From positions 106,457,179 to 106,521,178 of the forward strand of contig NC_056527.1 of NCBI RefSeq assembly GCF_019175285.1: a DNA stretch of 64,000 nt, in the 5' to 3' direction. Made by a program: the position numbers and the translations under genes. Position 1 is the first letter of the stretch, and each line of letters opens with the position of its first letter. Source of the stretch: Sceloporus undulatus. Its lineage: Eukaryota; Chordata; Lepidosauria; Squamata; Phrynosomatidae. The notes beneath the pieces were generated by a model, which was given only the letters and a program-made list of their open reading frames with translations, had not been told where the DNA came from and ran no database searches. This document shows positions 10,981-21,651 of the stretch, in pieces.

Positions 10981-13000
10981 TGGCCTAGGGTTGCCAAATG
11001 AAATAATAGACTCATCTCCTGTCCCTTTAATGTATGTGTAGATGAGCAACACCTGCTGAATTACTTTTTCTACATAAACTTTAAATGGAGAGGAGCCCCT
11101 TCCCTTATTTCACATAGCAACCCTAGTGCAACCTGATATAATTACTGCAACTATTGGATACTCAAGTCTTTGGTGTGACCACCTCAACATTTACCAGTAG
11201 ATTTGTGTCAGGTTTTGCTGGCAAAATATTCTGCACTCATGTGGATGAAGTTTGTGGCAGCTTGTATATAGCATAATATAAAATATAGTATGCGTGTATT
11301 TTAATGGTTTTATAGTATTGTACAGTCCTCCCTCCGTTTTCACAGTCTTGAGACTTGCATCCCTTGCTTATGCGTGAAGAAGGAATGGAGGGGGGGAAAT
11401 GGGGTGCCTTGAGGAGGGGTGGGAAAGAAATAACATTTTTATTAATATTATTATTACCACTACTACTACTGTAAACCCTTTTTCAGACTCCACTAATATG
11501 GATTCTGAATTAAAGGCTTGGCTTATGTATCAGCATGTATATGGACGTCTGTACTTTTTATCTGCCTGAAGTATAAGCCTTTGCACTGTCTGGATAGCCT
11601 TGTGTTCCTTATTACCAGTCCTTTCTGGAAACTGCCATTTTGCTTTAGTTTACTTATTTGACTTGTTTTCCTGTTGCTCCCATCATGTTATGTATCGTCT
11701 TCCCATTTTCTAGTCTGATTTTTCCCCCTAGATTTTATTTGTAGTGATATGTAGGAATGTGTGTGCAATAATATTTAAATTGCACCACCAGCCTATCTAA
11801 TACAGTTGGCAAAGGTTCTTAAGCCCTCCTTTGCCTTTAATTAAAAACTTCCTGTTTGCAAGTTCATTTTATTTTACTGCTCCCAACTGGGCAGGAAAAC
11901 TGATTAGTGACAAAACAGTCTTTTCCACTGTTCCTTCAATGGTCTTTCTGATTTGCTGCAAAGTCCGTTTATGTTCCTAGGAGGCAGGGATGTTTTCTCT
12001 TATTATTACAATTATGATTGAAATAGTCCTATTTTGCTAAAAGTCAAAACAAAAGAAAAATAATGAAAGAAGATTAGTAATTAATGCTCTCTTCCACCTG
12101 AAAACAACAACAACAGATGCTGGAGCACATAAGAAATTATATTCAGGAAGCAACTATGCAGCAATTGTCATTAATACGTCCCCTCCCTTGGCCAGTGTTC
12201 ATGAGGAAAAAATAGAGCATGCCGAAGCCAGAAGGAGGAAACTTTTAATTAATTTCGCTGAATGGAAATTATTTATTAATAAACATTATGGGAAGATTGG
12301 CCATGGGATAGGCACTGTAGTTTGCCATTCTGCCTGGCTGCAGCATATGAAAAGCTGAAGTGGCAGACCTTCTGCTAGGCTGAGACGTCTCTGAATTGTT
12401 ACCGTTCAAGTCTGTAGTTATAAGAATGATGAAATTTCAAATATTTGATGCACGTGTGCTTGCTTCCCTTTTCCCTCACCATCCTTTTATCCCTTTGTGT
12501 TATTCTTTTGGAATTCCAGGTCTGAGGGCAAGGCCATCTTGTTTATAATCTGTATACAATGTTTAATAAATCTGAGGTGCAATGTCACCAGTACTACTTC
12601 CATCACCAATACCAAAACTAATGAAAATATAATGAATGCTTATGTGTAATCTCTTTTAATTCGGCTTCCATTTAATGATGAGGAAGTAGTGCCTGAGGCC
12701 ATTAGAACGTAAACAACCTCAGAGAAGCAATAATTCTTGTGCTTCTTTTTGCTAGATTAGCACGGACATTCTGCATATGACCATACAGTCAAAGAGTGGA
12801 AGGGAAACATTACATTCGACCATGTTTTAAACTATGAAATTAGGAATGCAAAAAGTGATGCTGAAATAAGATGAGAAATAAACACTGTGTGAAACAATAT
12901 GAGATTAGGTTGATACATTTGAAGAGGAATGTAGATTGGAGTTGGCATTAAATATAGCTGATAATCAGGTTTGTCATCTAGTTTGATGTGATGTGTTATC
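10981..13000. other. Mostly unique sequence; possible regulatory elements
   Basis: No gene. 11323-11400 resembles the left end of a Tigger-type element (CAGTCCTCCCTCCGTTTTCA). 12215-12430 and 12645-12790 are repeat-free, rich in homeodomain-type TAATTA cores, and look like conserved-noncoding candidates. Confidence 0.4.
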
Positions 13001-13216
13001 TGTTGTTGTTCGAGTCATTTCTGACTTATGGCAACCGTAAAGTGAATGTATCACAGGAATTTCTTCAGGGGGAGGGGGTTGCCACTGCCTTCCTCTGAGC
13101 TGAGAGAATGTGACTTGCCCAGGGTCTCCAGTGAGTTTCCATGGCTGAGAGAGGATTTGAACCCTGGTCTCCAGCCTCCTAGTCCAACACCCAAACCACT
13201 ACAACACACTGGCTCC
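13001..13216 (-). mobile_element. tRNA-headed SINE sharing the BovB-like tail
   Basis: Read on the minus strand: GAGCCAGTGTGTTGTAGTGG (A-box region), GGGTTCAAATCC (B box), a core, then a tail ending AAATGACTCGAACAACAACA. Sister copies lie at 24381-24601 and 31562-32031. Confidence 0.8.
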
Positions 13217-13329
13217 TGCGATGCATTATAGGGAGCATCAAATATGAGCAGGGCTCCCTGACAAATTGTGTATGCGTAGGCGTAAAGTGTTCTTATTTAG
13301 CCGAGCGTTTCCAAATTGTGAATCAGCTT

Positions 13330-13503
13330 TATCTGACCTCTTTTATCCTGGTTTGTTTTAAGGCGCTGGTTTCTATTTTGGCTTTTATGGTAATTATTTA
13401 CTGTTTTATCGAGAGTTTTATGACTTTGTAAGATGTGATTTTTGTGACTGCAAGTGGCCTAGAGCCGTTGCGCTAAGACAGGATATAAATTTAATGAGGA
13501 GCA
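13330..13503 (+). mobile_element. CR1/L2-type LINE 3' end fragment
   Basis: T-rich 3' UTR then CTGCAAGTGGCCTAGAGCCG and ACAGGATATAAATTTAATGA, the usual terminal motif of these LINEs. Confidence 0.55.
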
Positions 13504-14004
13504 ATATGAATAGGCGAGTGTCAATGCCTGGTGAGCTGCTTCAAGGGTGTCGTATGGTTGTATGTGAGCATGCAAAGAGCTTCAGAGCTGTTTGGGTTGG
13601 GAAGCCTCTGCAGAGAATTATTACTTGACACATTTAGTGGGCAGAATTCTGGATTCCAGTTCCTGCCACAACTTGGAAGTAGTGCCAGAAACTTCTTATT
13701 CTGAGCTGTTTGCTTGTCTTCCCTCTTGTCCACATGGGTCTTACTACCCTTGTGCTCCTGCCTCTGACTTATTTCAGCCTCTGTTGTGGGCTGGGTTCCT
13801 TGACAGCTTCACAACCAACTCCCCCAAAGTGTGAAGGAGCCCATTAGCATTTAGCTACCCTTGTTTTCCCACATGGGATCCAGTCTAATTGAGAAGGGGG
13901 AGACCTGTGGGTAATCTCCCAAGTACAACCTTGGTTTAAATGTCATGCTATTGTTGTTTTTCTTGCTAACCCTAAAAGACAGCTAGCAATTTAATGGAGA
14001 CTAA
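13504..14004. other. No gene recognised
   Basis: Unremarkable sequence with chance open frames only. Confidence 0.5.
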
Positions 14005-14242
14005 GGCCTGTTACAGACAGGCCAAAATAAAGCTGCTTCGAGTCACTTTGGAGGTAGTATGGTATTTCAATGATGCATGCATCCTAAGAGTCCAAAAGCC
14101 GCACCAAAGCCACGCTCCAGTCCTAAGGACTTGAGTGCAGCTTTGGTGTGGCTTTTGGACTCTTAGGACTCATGCATCATTGAAATACCATACCTCCAAA
14201 GTGACTCGAAGCAGCTTTATTTTGGCCTGTCTGTAACAGGCC
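14005..14242. mobile_element. Palindromic foldback MITE, copy 2
   Basis: A near-perfect inverted repeat, arms of about 115 bp, ends GGCCTGTTACAGACAGGCC and GGCCTGTCTGTAACAGGCC, central loop of a few bases near 14122. Flanks TAA/TGA would fit a 3-bp target duplication, as in PIF/Harbinger, with one mismatch. No coding capacity. Transcribed, it would form one long hairpin. Confidence 0.9.
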
Positions 14243-15895
14243 TGAGAAAGTCATGTGTGGCTCCAGTTTTGTAGCGTGAAGCGCATATAAAGAGACAATT
14301 TTTGTTTACCACAAACAATTGTGTATGTGGATAAGATTAGGTTGGTTTGTGAAATGCATCCATTTTACAAATAGGGAAGCTGACGACCAAAAAAAATGAG
14401 TCCTTATTCTAAAGTGGAACAATGTTGGACTTAGTCAAAAATTTTCTCTTCTTAGCACCACTGTACAGTATATAGTTTATGACTATCAGTGTATTGCTGT
14501 TTGACGTACCCCTTTTGGGTAAGAGTTTGACATGCCTTTTTTGCTATGATTACAAAAACATTTCAAATATTCCCACCCATTGTCCATTAGCAATGCTCAG
14601 AACATTTTACAGTCTCTAAAAAGGTCAGAGACAAAACTATATACAACTATAAAACAAAGAAATAAAAAAAATAGCAGATATGTCTAGTTATATCTGTTAA
14701 TACTTTGGCAAGTTGGTGCTGGATCAGCAAGCAAGTTTAGACACATTTGCCGTCTGTGGGTTATTAACAGCTTTGTAAAAGGTACGTTTTGGACAACAGC
14801 ATCCAGAATCCCCAATGGACCTGCTGCCTGGAGGATTCTAGGATTTGTAATCCAGAAAGTGAATTTCCCAAGCTCTAGTTATTGGTCACTGATGGAAATG
14901 TCCACATCTGCAGACTTTGCATTGTAGTGGTGGTAGTGGTAATCTGTGTGCATTTCTGTACATGGTCATGTTTTTGTATCTCCAGTGTGTAAAGCTCTGT
15001 GTATATCATTCTCTCCAGTGTGTAAGGCTCCGTGTCTGGCTGTGCTTCTCTTTAGCTTCCTTCTCCCTGTCACTTGGCATTGGTGCTCGTACCTGCTGCC
15101 CGTACGCTATATCCATCCTGGAGCATGCTGCCTTGCTGCCAATTGGTTCCCTGCTGGCTTCACAGCGTCTCAGGTAGATCAGAGCCTGGAGGAGATGGGA
15201 ATGACAACCAAGATCTGTGCCAGGGGTGTGTATGATGTTCACTTGACAGCAAACACTTGCCAGAAATCATTTCTGCATTTCTGCCCAGTTCAGCAGCTGC
15301 TGAACGCCCTCTTCAAACACCTTGCCCTAGGGAGCAAATTGATCATGATGATGTTGTCAGCATTGCAGATATGGGGGAAGTGGGGGACAGAGACAGTGCT
15401 CACCCCATGATCGAACTCTGTGCATGGGTAGGGAAGATGTCGGACCCACATGCTGACCTCTGTCAGGTAGCTCACATGTGGTTAGTCTCTCCTTGTGGAC
15501 TGGGGGCAAGTCACGGCTAGAAACAAATCTCTCCTAGGTTTGTGTCAAGCAGGCAACCCATAGCTACGGATTTCCAGATCCTTTTTGAATACAGAAAAAT
15601 CCACAATACCAAGTATTGCACTGCATGGGGAGGGGAGGATGTAGACTTTGGGAAAACACAACTATTGTAATCCTTGATGTCAGGAAATGCCTCATCAGAA
15701 TAAGGAAAGGTGCTAATTGAGAATCAGGATTATAGATATCTGAAGCACAGAGCCACACTGATTTCACTTCAGGAGCCATATATTATCTGTGATCTGAAGG
15801 GGATGGGTGCTCTGGACTAGATGGATGATAAAAAGGGGAATTTCAGAATGCTCAGTTGACACGGTGCAGAAAGAAGCTACACATTCCATCAAATA
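14243..15895. other. No gene recognised
   Basis: Contains a dyad MITE copy (14778-14875), a small tandem duplication of about 24 bp with a 33-bp period (14980-15036), and otherwise nothing identified. Confidence 0.5.
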
Positions 15896-16140
15896 TTGAT
15901 GTTTACTGCTATCAAGTCCACTTTGACTTAGGGCAACCCTACGAATGTGAGACCTCCTCAGGTCTTGCAGACTCAGGGTTGTGGTTTCCTTCATTGAGTC
16001 TATCCATCTGGAATGCAATCTTCCTCTCTTCCTACTGTCCTCTACCTTACAGCAGTACAGTACAGTATTGTCTTTTCTAGGAGTCACATGTTCTCATGAC
16101 ATGGCCAAAGTAAGAAATTCTTAAGTTTACATCCAGGTGT
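15896..16140 (-). mobile_element. BovB/RTE LINE, 3' end
   Basis: Minus strand reads ISYFGHVMRT, then SRKRGRLHSRWIDSMKETTT and SLQDLRR, matching the C-terminal end of BovB ORF2 (YFGHLMRR...GRQRMRWLDGITDSM). The terminal bases, ending CTTGATAGCAGTAAAC, resemble the tail used by the SINEs in this window. Degenerate. Confidence 0.8.
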
Positions 16141-16562
16141 AGCAAATCCAATTAAAAATCCACCATCAGTGATACCTTTATTGGCCAACTAAGATGCACA
16201 ATATGCATGCTGCAAGCTTTCAAAGCTTCGCTGGCCTCTTCATCAGGCAAGGTATTACAAACCAAACAGGATAAAAAAAATTGAAGATGTTAGTCATAGG
16301 CCTGCATTTTGCTGTTTCTCTTCTTAGTTAAGAGGGGCATATCTTGCAGGCTGGCACCTCTTTCCCATGTGGCAACTGGGAGATTTTCAAAGTCCAGGAA
16401 ATTTAACACCCATTTGCACCACAACAAAGACACTTCTTTTGATATGACTAACACCTTCAATTTTTTCCCCTCCTGTTTGGTTTGTAACACCTTGCCTGAT
16501 GAAGAAGACAGTGAAGCTTCGAATGCTTGCAACATGTATATTGTACTCTATGTTTAGTCATC
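16141..16562. mobile_element. Penelope-like pseudo-LTR pair in inverted orientation
   Basis: 16172-16302 (minus) and 16440-16556 (plus) are inverted copies of about 115 bp: both carry GCCTGATGAAGA...GAAGCTT, then GCTTGCA/CA-CATG and ATATTG. The left copy ends with GTTGGCCAATAAAGGTATCA when read on the minus strand. It interrupts the BovB LINE between its C-terminal segments. Each copy holds a hammerhead-like core (16218-16246 minus; 16496-16524 plus). The Penelope assignment is by motif memory. Confidence 0.55.
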
Positions 16563-17494
16563 TCAGCTTGTAAGGAGAGTTCAGGCTTGATTTGCTTTAA
16601 GATCTATTTATTTGTCTTTTTAGCAGTCCATGCTATCCAAAAAACCTCTTCTCCTGCACCACATTTCAAAGGAGTTGATTTTCTTCCTATCAGCTTTCTT
16701 CACTATCCAGCTTTCACAACTATACATAGAAATTGGAAATGCAATGGCAAAGACAATCCTAATTTTAGTGTTCAATTGTACATCTTTATTCTTAAAGATC
16801 TTTTCTAGTTCTTTCATAGCTGCCCTTCCAAGTCCTAGTCTTCTTCTAATTTCTTGACTGCAGTCTCCATTCTGATTAATGACCGAGCCAAAGTGTGGAA
16901 AATCTTGAACTATTTCAGTGTCTTCCTCATCTACTTTAAAGTTATATAAATCATCTGTGGTCATTATTTTTTGTTTTCTTACTGTTCAACTGTAAACCTG
17001 CCTTTGTACTTTCTTCATTGATTTTCTTCAGTAATTGTTCCAAGTCTTTGCTATTTTATACTAGTAATATGTTGTCATCTGCATATATAGTTGATGTACT
17101 CCCTCCAGTTTTCACATCTCCTTCCTCCGTGTCTAACCCTCCTTTACGTATGATACGTTCAGCAAAAACATTAAGCAGAGTCATAATGCATAACCTTGTC
17201 AGTTGGAAACTATTCAGTTTTTCCATATTCTGACCTAACAGTAACCTATTATCCCAATACAGGTTATGCATCAGGACAATCAAATATTATGGCACACCCA
17301 TTTCTTTTAGAGTGATCCATAGTTTTTCATGATCTACACAATCAAAAGCTTTACTATAATCTATAAAGCATAGACTGATTTTCTTTAGAAATTCATTGCT
17401 GTGCTCTATTATTTAACATATGTTTGCACTATGATTCCTAGTGCCTCTTCCAATCTGTGGGTTATTGTTTTGTTTTCCATATTTGTTGACATAG
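16563..17494 (-). mobile_element. BovB/RTE LINE, reverse transcriptase and C-terminal region
   Basis: Minus strand carries CFIDYSKAFDCVDHEKLW, the catalytic IYADD, DFPHFGSVINQNGDCSQEIR, YSCESWIVKKADRK and CQQIWKTKQ, each matching BovB ORF2. Several stops and frame changes; inactive. BovB is abundant in squamates and known for horizontal transfer among vertebrates. Confidence 0.88.
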
Positions 17495-17828
17495 GGCCGA
17501 AACAGACAGCCCAGTAAAGCCGGCTTGTAGCTGTCTTGGGGGCATGGCATTTGGACATGCCACACACCCAGGTTGATCGGAAGCCGTGCTGGCGATTACA
17601 TACCGGCTGGCTTCCTGGTGACTTGGGAGCATGGCATTAAGATGCCACTTGCCCCAGAACCAGCAAAAAGCTGGCTCCAAAGGCGAAGGGGCAGCTTTTC
17701 CACAAATAGGAGCTGACTTTTTCCACTCCCATTTGGGGTGGAAGCTAGTTAGGTTGGGGATGCAGCGTGCGGTTGCTCCAATCCGGTTCTGATGTCGCCC
17801 CTTCAGGGCCATCTGTCTCACCCCATAG
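17495..17828. mobile_element. GC-rich MITE inserted in the BovB LINE
   Basis: The ends GGGCCGAAACAGACAG and CTGTCTCACCCC are imperfect inverted repeats resembling those of the foldback MITEs. It splits the BovB reading between CQQIWK and IPIELLW; flanking ATAG/ATAG suggests a 3-4 bp target duplication. The interior is CpG- and GC-rich compared with the LINE. No coding capacity. Confidence 0.7.
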
Positions 17829-17930
17829 TGTAGTTAGTACTGTACTAGAGTATATTCTGTCTCTATAGACCAAAGCAGCTCTATTGGTATGTCATTTATT
17901 CCAGATGATTTAAATACAGTTTCCCACAAA
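17829..17930 (-). mobile_element. BovB/RTE LINE, upstream part of RT
   Basis: Minus strand reads KSSGINDIPIELLW then SIETEYTLVQY, matching BovB KASGGDGIPVELF. It continues the LINE beyond the MITE. Confidence 0.7.
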
Positions 17931-20440
17931 AAAAGTCATAATACAAGTATGTAAGAACTATACAGAGAGAAAATCTATGCGTACTCTTAACGTTTAGAAC
18001 AAAGAACTAATTTGTGTCGAGTGACTGACATTCTAGCTGAGATGAAGAAGGAATCTGTCCAGTTTACCTGATTGTGACTTTTGAACAAGTATGCTAACTG
18101 AAGCACATTTGTACCTCAGAATGTGCACTTATCCCAGTTTTGCAATTGAGTTCTCAAAATCAAAATTTAAAAATCACAAAATATGTATATTAGGGGGAAA
18201 TACACAGGAAAATGCATGCACTCTTGCAAATAACTTTTAAAAATGTACTGTATTAAATGTATTACATGCTAAAATATATACATTAGACAAAATACATGTA
18301 CTCAAAGAAATCCACACAACATGGTTATAAATAATGATACTTTAACAAAAGTTCTAAGTTTGGGAAGGACTGTGTGTAAGACTAGAAAAATGAGAAATGG
18401 TAAGAAATCGAAAGTGACATAATTTGAGAAACCTGCTCAAAGGAGAAGATAGCCATGCTTATTGCCCATTCATAAGGTGTAATAGTTTCCTGGAAGGCGG
18501 AAGGTGGGGAAGGGATACACAAGACAGAAAATTCTTAGTTCTGGGCTGTAAGAGAGCTGAGGATGCGCAATAAAGCAGTAACTTTTCAGAGTGAACTCAT
18601 GCACTGTAAGTACAGGGCTTGAAAATGGAACCTGAGAAACTTGAACCAGAGAGTAATAGAGTCAAATAATATCTAAGGGGACCTGGAAGAGATGCAGGCT
18701 AGAGATGAAAAACATGGAGATGGGGGGTAAGAACAAGGTGGCAAACCTACTATAAAGGAGTCTGGAAATGTCTGGGCAAGAGCCATGCAAGTAGCATGGA
18801 GAAGGGCAGGTGAAGACATAGTGTGCGCATCGCTTGTACGTATTGCAATGAAAGGGTCCTATTTCTATAGGGCAGCAGGAAAAATGAAATGCCCAGCCTT
18901 GATCTGGCATTAACTGAGCAGAGGAGTAACATGTGAACTGAGGAGCTCAAATCAGTTTAGGGAACCACAAAAATCCACTGCTAAATTGCTGCAGAGTGCA
19001 CATGGCTCGAGATGCAAAAGCAGTGGGGCTCAGATTGTTCAACAGTTGATGGCTTCACTGTGGAACACCAGACTGTCCCTTTTGGCCTGCAGTGATGAGA
19101 TATTTGTTACTAGTGAGAGCACTAGCCTGGCATGAAATGGTTTTTGTTGCTGTTTGCTTTTGTGTGTGTGTGTTGTTTTTTAAATCCTATTTTGGGTTTG
19201 TAGTCATTCTTTACAGACCTGGGAAGTCAACCCTGTGAAGAGCCAACTCTTTTATGAAGCAAAGAGAAGCAGTTGCTTTGAACAATGGATTGCAATGGAG
19301 AATGGAGTGTTTTAGAGGGCATCTCCTTGCAGGGAAGCATTTGACAAGTCAAGCTGTTCTAGGCAGAGCTCTGGAAGTGGACCGAGATCTTCCACTTCCA
19401 GATAAGCACCAGACTAAAATTCTCTACATAACCTTCTGAATTTGAAATATCTGGATTTGGCTAGAGTCTGGTGCAATTTTGACCATTTTACTGCAGGGAA
19501 AATATCTGTTGGCAATGTCATCCTTAGTGGGGCTTTAGCTTACTGGTTATTCTCCCTACAGTAATTGGTGGATTTGCCAGATGGCAGCAGACCAGGAGTG
19601 GGAAACTTGTTCAACACTGTGGACGGCATCAAAATAATATCATGAGCCAGAGGGCCATAGCTAATCTGCATATTAGAGCGGCAAAGAATTAACATACTTG
19701 GCATAGGATTTTCCTGAATGTGGCAGGTGGTAGCCATATTATTATAAATTATAATCCCCATAGCACTTAGTATGTGCAAAAGATTTTACATTATCTGTCA
19801 TCTCTTTTATTTTCACTGCTACTCCATGAGGCATGGTTACTTCTCAGCACATCTCTCTCCCCAATGTCCCCCAGCAGACTACTGCATTTGGTCTCAGAAA
19901 CTAGGTAGCTTTTGAAAGTGTAAGAGGGGAAAGTGCTGTCACCCTTTAACAGAACAATTTTCAGAGGAATGGCCAGGTTAATCTGTTTTGTTCAAAACGA
20001 CAGAGTTTTGTACGCCTTTACAGCTATCAGATTTCTTATGGCCAAAGCTTTTGTGGTCCACATTTTAATGTGGGAATTATAGAGAGGCTTCTCCTTAAAA
20101 AAAAAAACAGACAAAAGGAGATGACACAAAGACATTTGTTGCATACAATCTGGAAACGTTTGCTCCTCCAGTGATTTTAATCATTAAACGCAAACATGGA
20201 AAGCAGACCTTTCTGGCCTCTTATTCACCTACACCGCCACCTTCTTATTCAGAATAGATAGGACAAAGACAACACAGGTCTTTATTACATTTCAACTCAA
20301 CAAACCACCTTTATTTCGTTTGTTTGTTTGTTTGTAAAGTATAAATGTTCTTGCTCTTAATTGTCTTAAAGGTCCCCTCTCTAGCCCAACACATATTTTG
20401 CCCTTGCAACCATTTGAACAAACTCTATTTATATGTGTGT
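17931..20440. other. No gene recognised; one hAT fragment
   Basis: 19588-19725 starts CAGGAGTGGGAAACTTG and looks like a decayed short hAT element. 20160-20260 is repeat-free. A short GTTT run lies at 20319-20334. Nothing coding is supported. Confidence 0.45.
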
Positions 20441-20445
20441 AGAGA

Positions 20446-20705
20446 GATCTTGTAGCTTCTTTGAGACTATAGTTTTTTGTGGGTTTTTCGGGCTATGCGT
20501 CCATGTTCTAGAAGAGTTTATTCCTGATGTTTCGCCAGCATCTGGCTGGCATCTTCAGAGAATGCTGACCTGGAAGAGAGTGGGGTATATACAGTATATA
20601 CTGTGTGATCTTTGAGACTAACTGAAAGAAAGATGTTGGCAGCATGAGCCTTTTAGTTTAGTCTCAAAGATGCTGCAAGATCTTTCTTTATACTGATTCT
20701 ACAGA
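20446..20705 (-). mobile_element. Penelope-like fragments with hammerhead-like core
   Basis: Minus strand of 20516-20558 reads CTGAAGATGCCAGCC, a short loop, GCTGGCGAAACATCAGGAA: a 6-bp stem II between CUGANGA and GAAA, the hammerhead arrangement described in Penelope-like elements. Flanking repeats with GTCTCAAAGATGCTGCAAGA occur on both sides in inverted orientation. Confidence 0.55.
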
Positions 20706-20713
20706 CTAAGACG

Positions 20714-21643
20714 CAGTGGTGTCCCTAGGGTTGTGTCACCCGATGCGGTCACTCATGGTATCACCCCCCTCACTGACCTCCTCCTCCCATTTCACACCAT
20801 ACAGAATCCTTAGTAAAAGGTTTTTGCACCAATGTTATTCGTAAATCATAATTCCCATATACCACTGAATGTAATGCTAATAGTTGTGACGTAAACAACT
20901 AGCGAAATTAAAAACCATACCTTCAAATTACAATATCATATACATTACCTAAATGTTTTTACATATATATAGTGAAGATTTGGTTAAAATGTAATGTTTT
21001 AAAAGATTTTTTTTAGAGTATGATTTGTAAATTAAAAGCAATTACAGACAAGAGCCTTGATTTGTGAGTCAGAATAGGAATGTAATCCATATTTAAGATA
21101 CAGTATTCTGACAGCCTATACAGAAAAGGACAGATTCATATAAAAGAGTTACTTAAGTACAATTTGAAATTCGAGTCTAAGACAATGATTTGCATAGTAT
21201 ATAATGCATGGAGACACCTCTAAAAGGAGGAGTTTAATGGAAAAAATAATAGATTAACTAAGCCAGGAGAGGAAGTATTAAATTTGTCTTTTATCATTTT
21301 AGATTTATGTATGTTAAAGTTATGTCTTTGTAGTTTTTTATATTTGTTGTTGGAATTTAATAAAATAAACAAACAAAAATTTAATAAATAATTTTTAAAT
21401 TTAATTTTTTTTAAAAAAATAACATTTTTAAATTTTGGAGTTTTAATTTAAAAAAATTCTGGGACCCCTCTTTCCTTCTCCCACTGAGGTTCACCTCACT
21501 CCCACCGTCTCTTATAGCATTTTAAAGAGATATAGGCAAACGCAAACGTGTTTCTGCCAAAATACAGGTGTTTGAGCAGAAGTGGTGTCACCCCCCGTTA
21601 GGTTGTCACCTGGTGCGGTGCGCACCCCTTAGTGACGCCACTG
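20714..21643. mobile_element. 930-bp nonautonomous hAT-like element
   Basis: The ends CAGTGGTGTCCCTAGGG and CCTTAGTGACGCCACTG are inverted repeats; the flanks CTAAGACG (20706-20713) and CTAACACG (21644-21651) are an 8-bp target duplication with one mismatch. The interior is very A/T-rich with no transposase. A fragment with similar ends occurs at 28812-28905. Confidence 0.85.
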
Positions 21644-21651
21644 CTAACACG

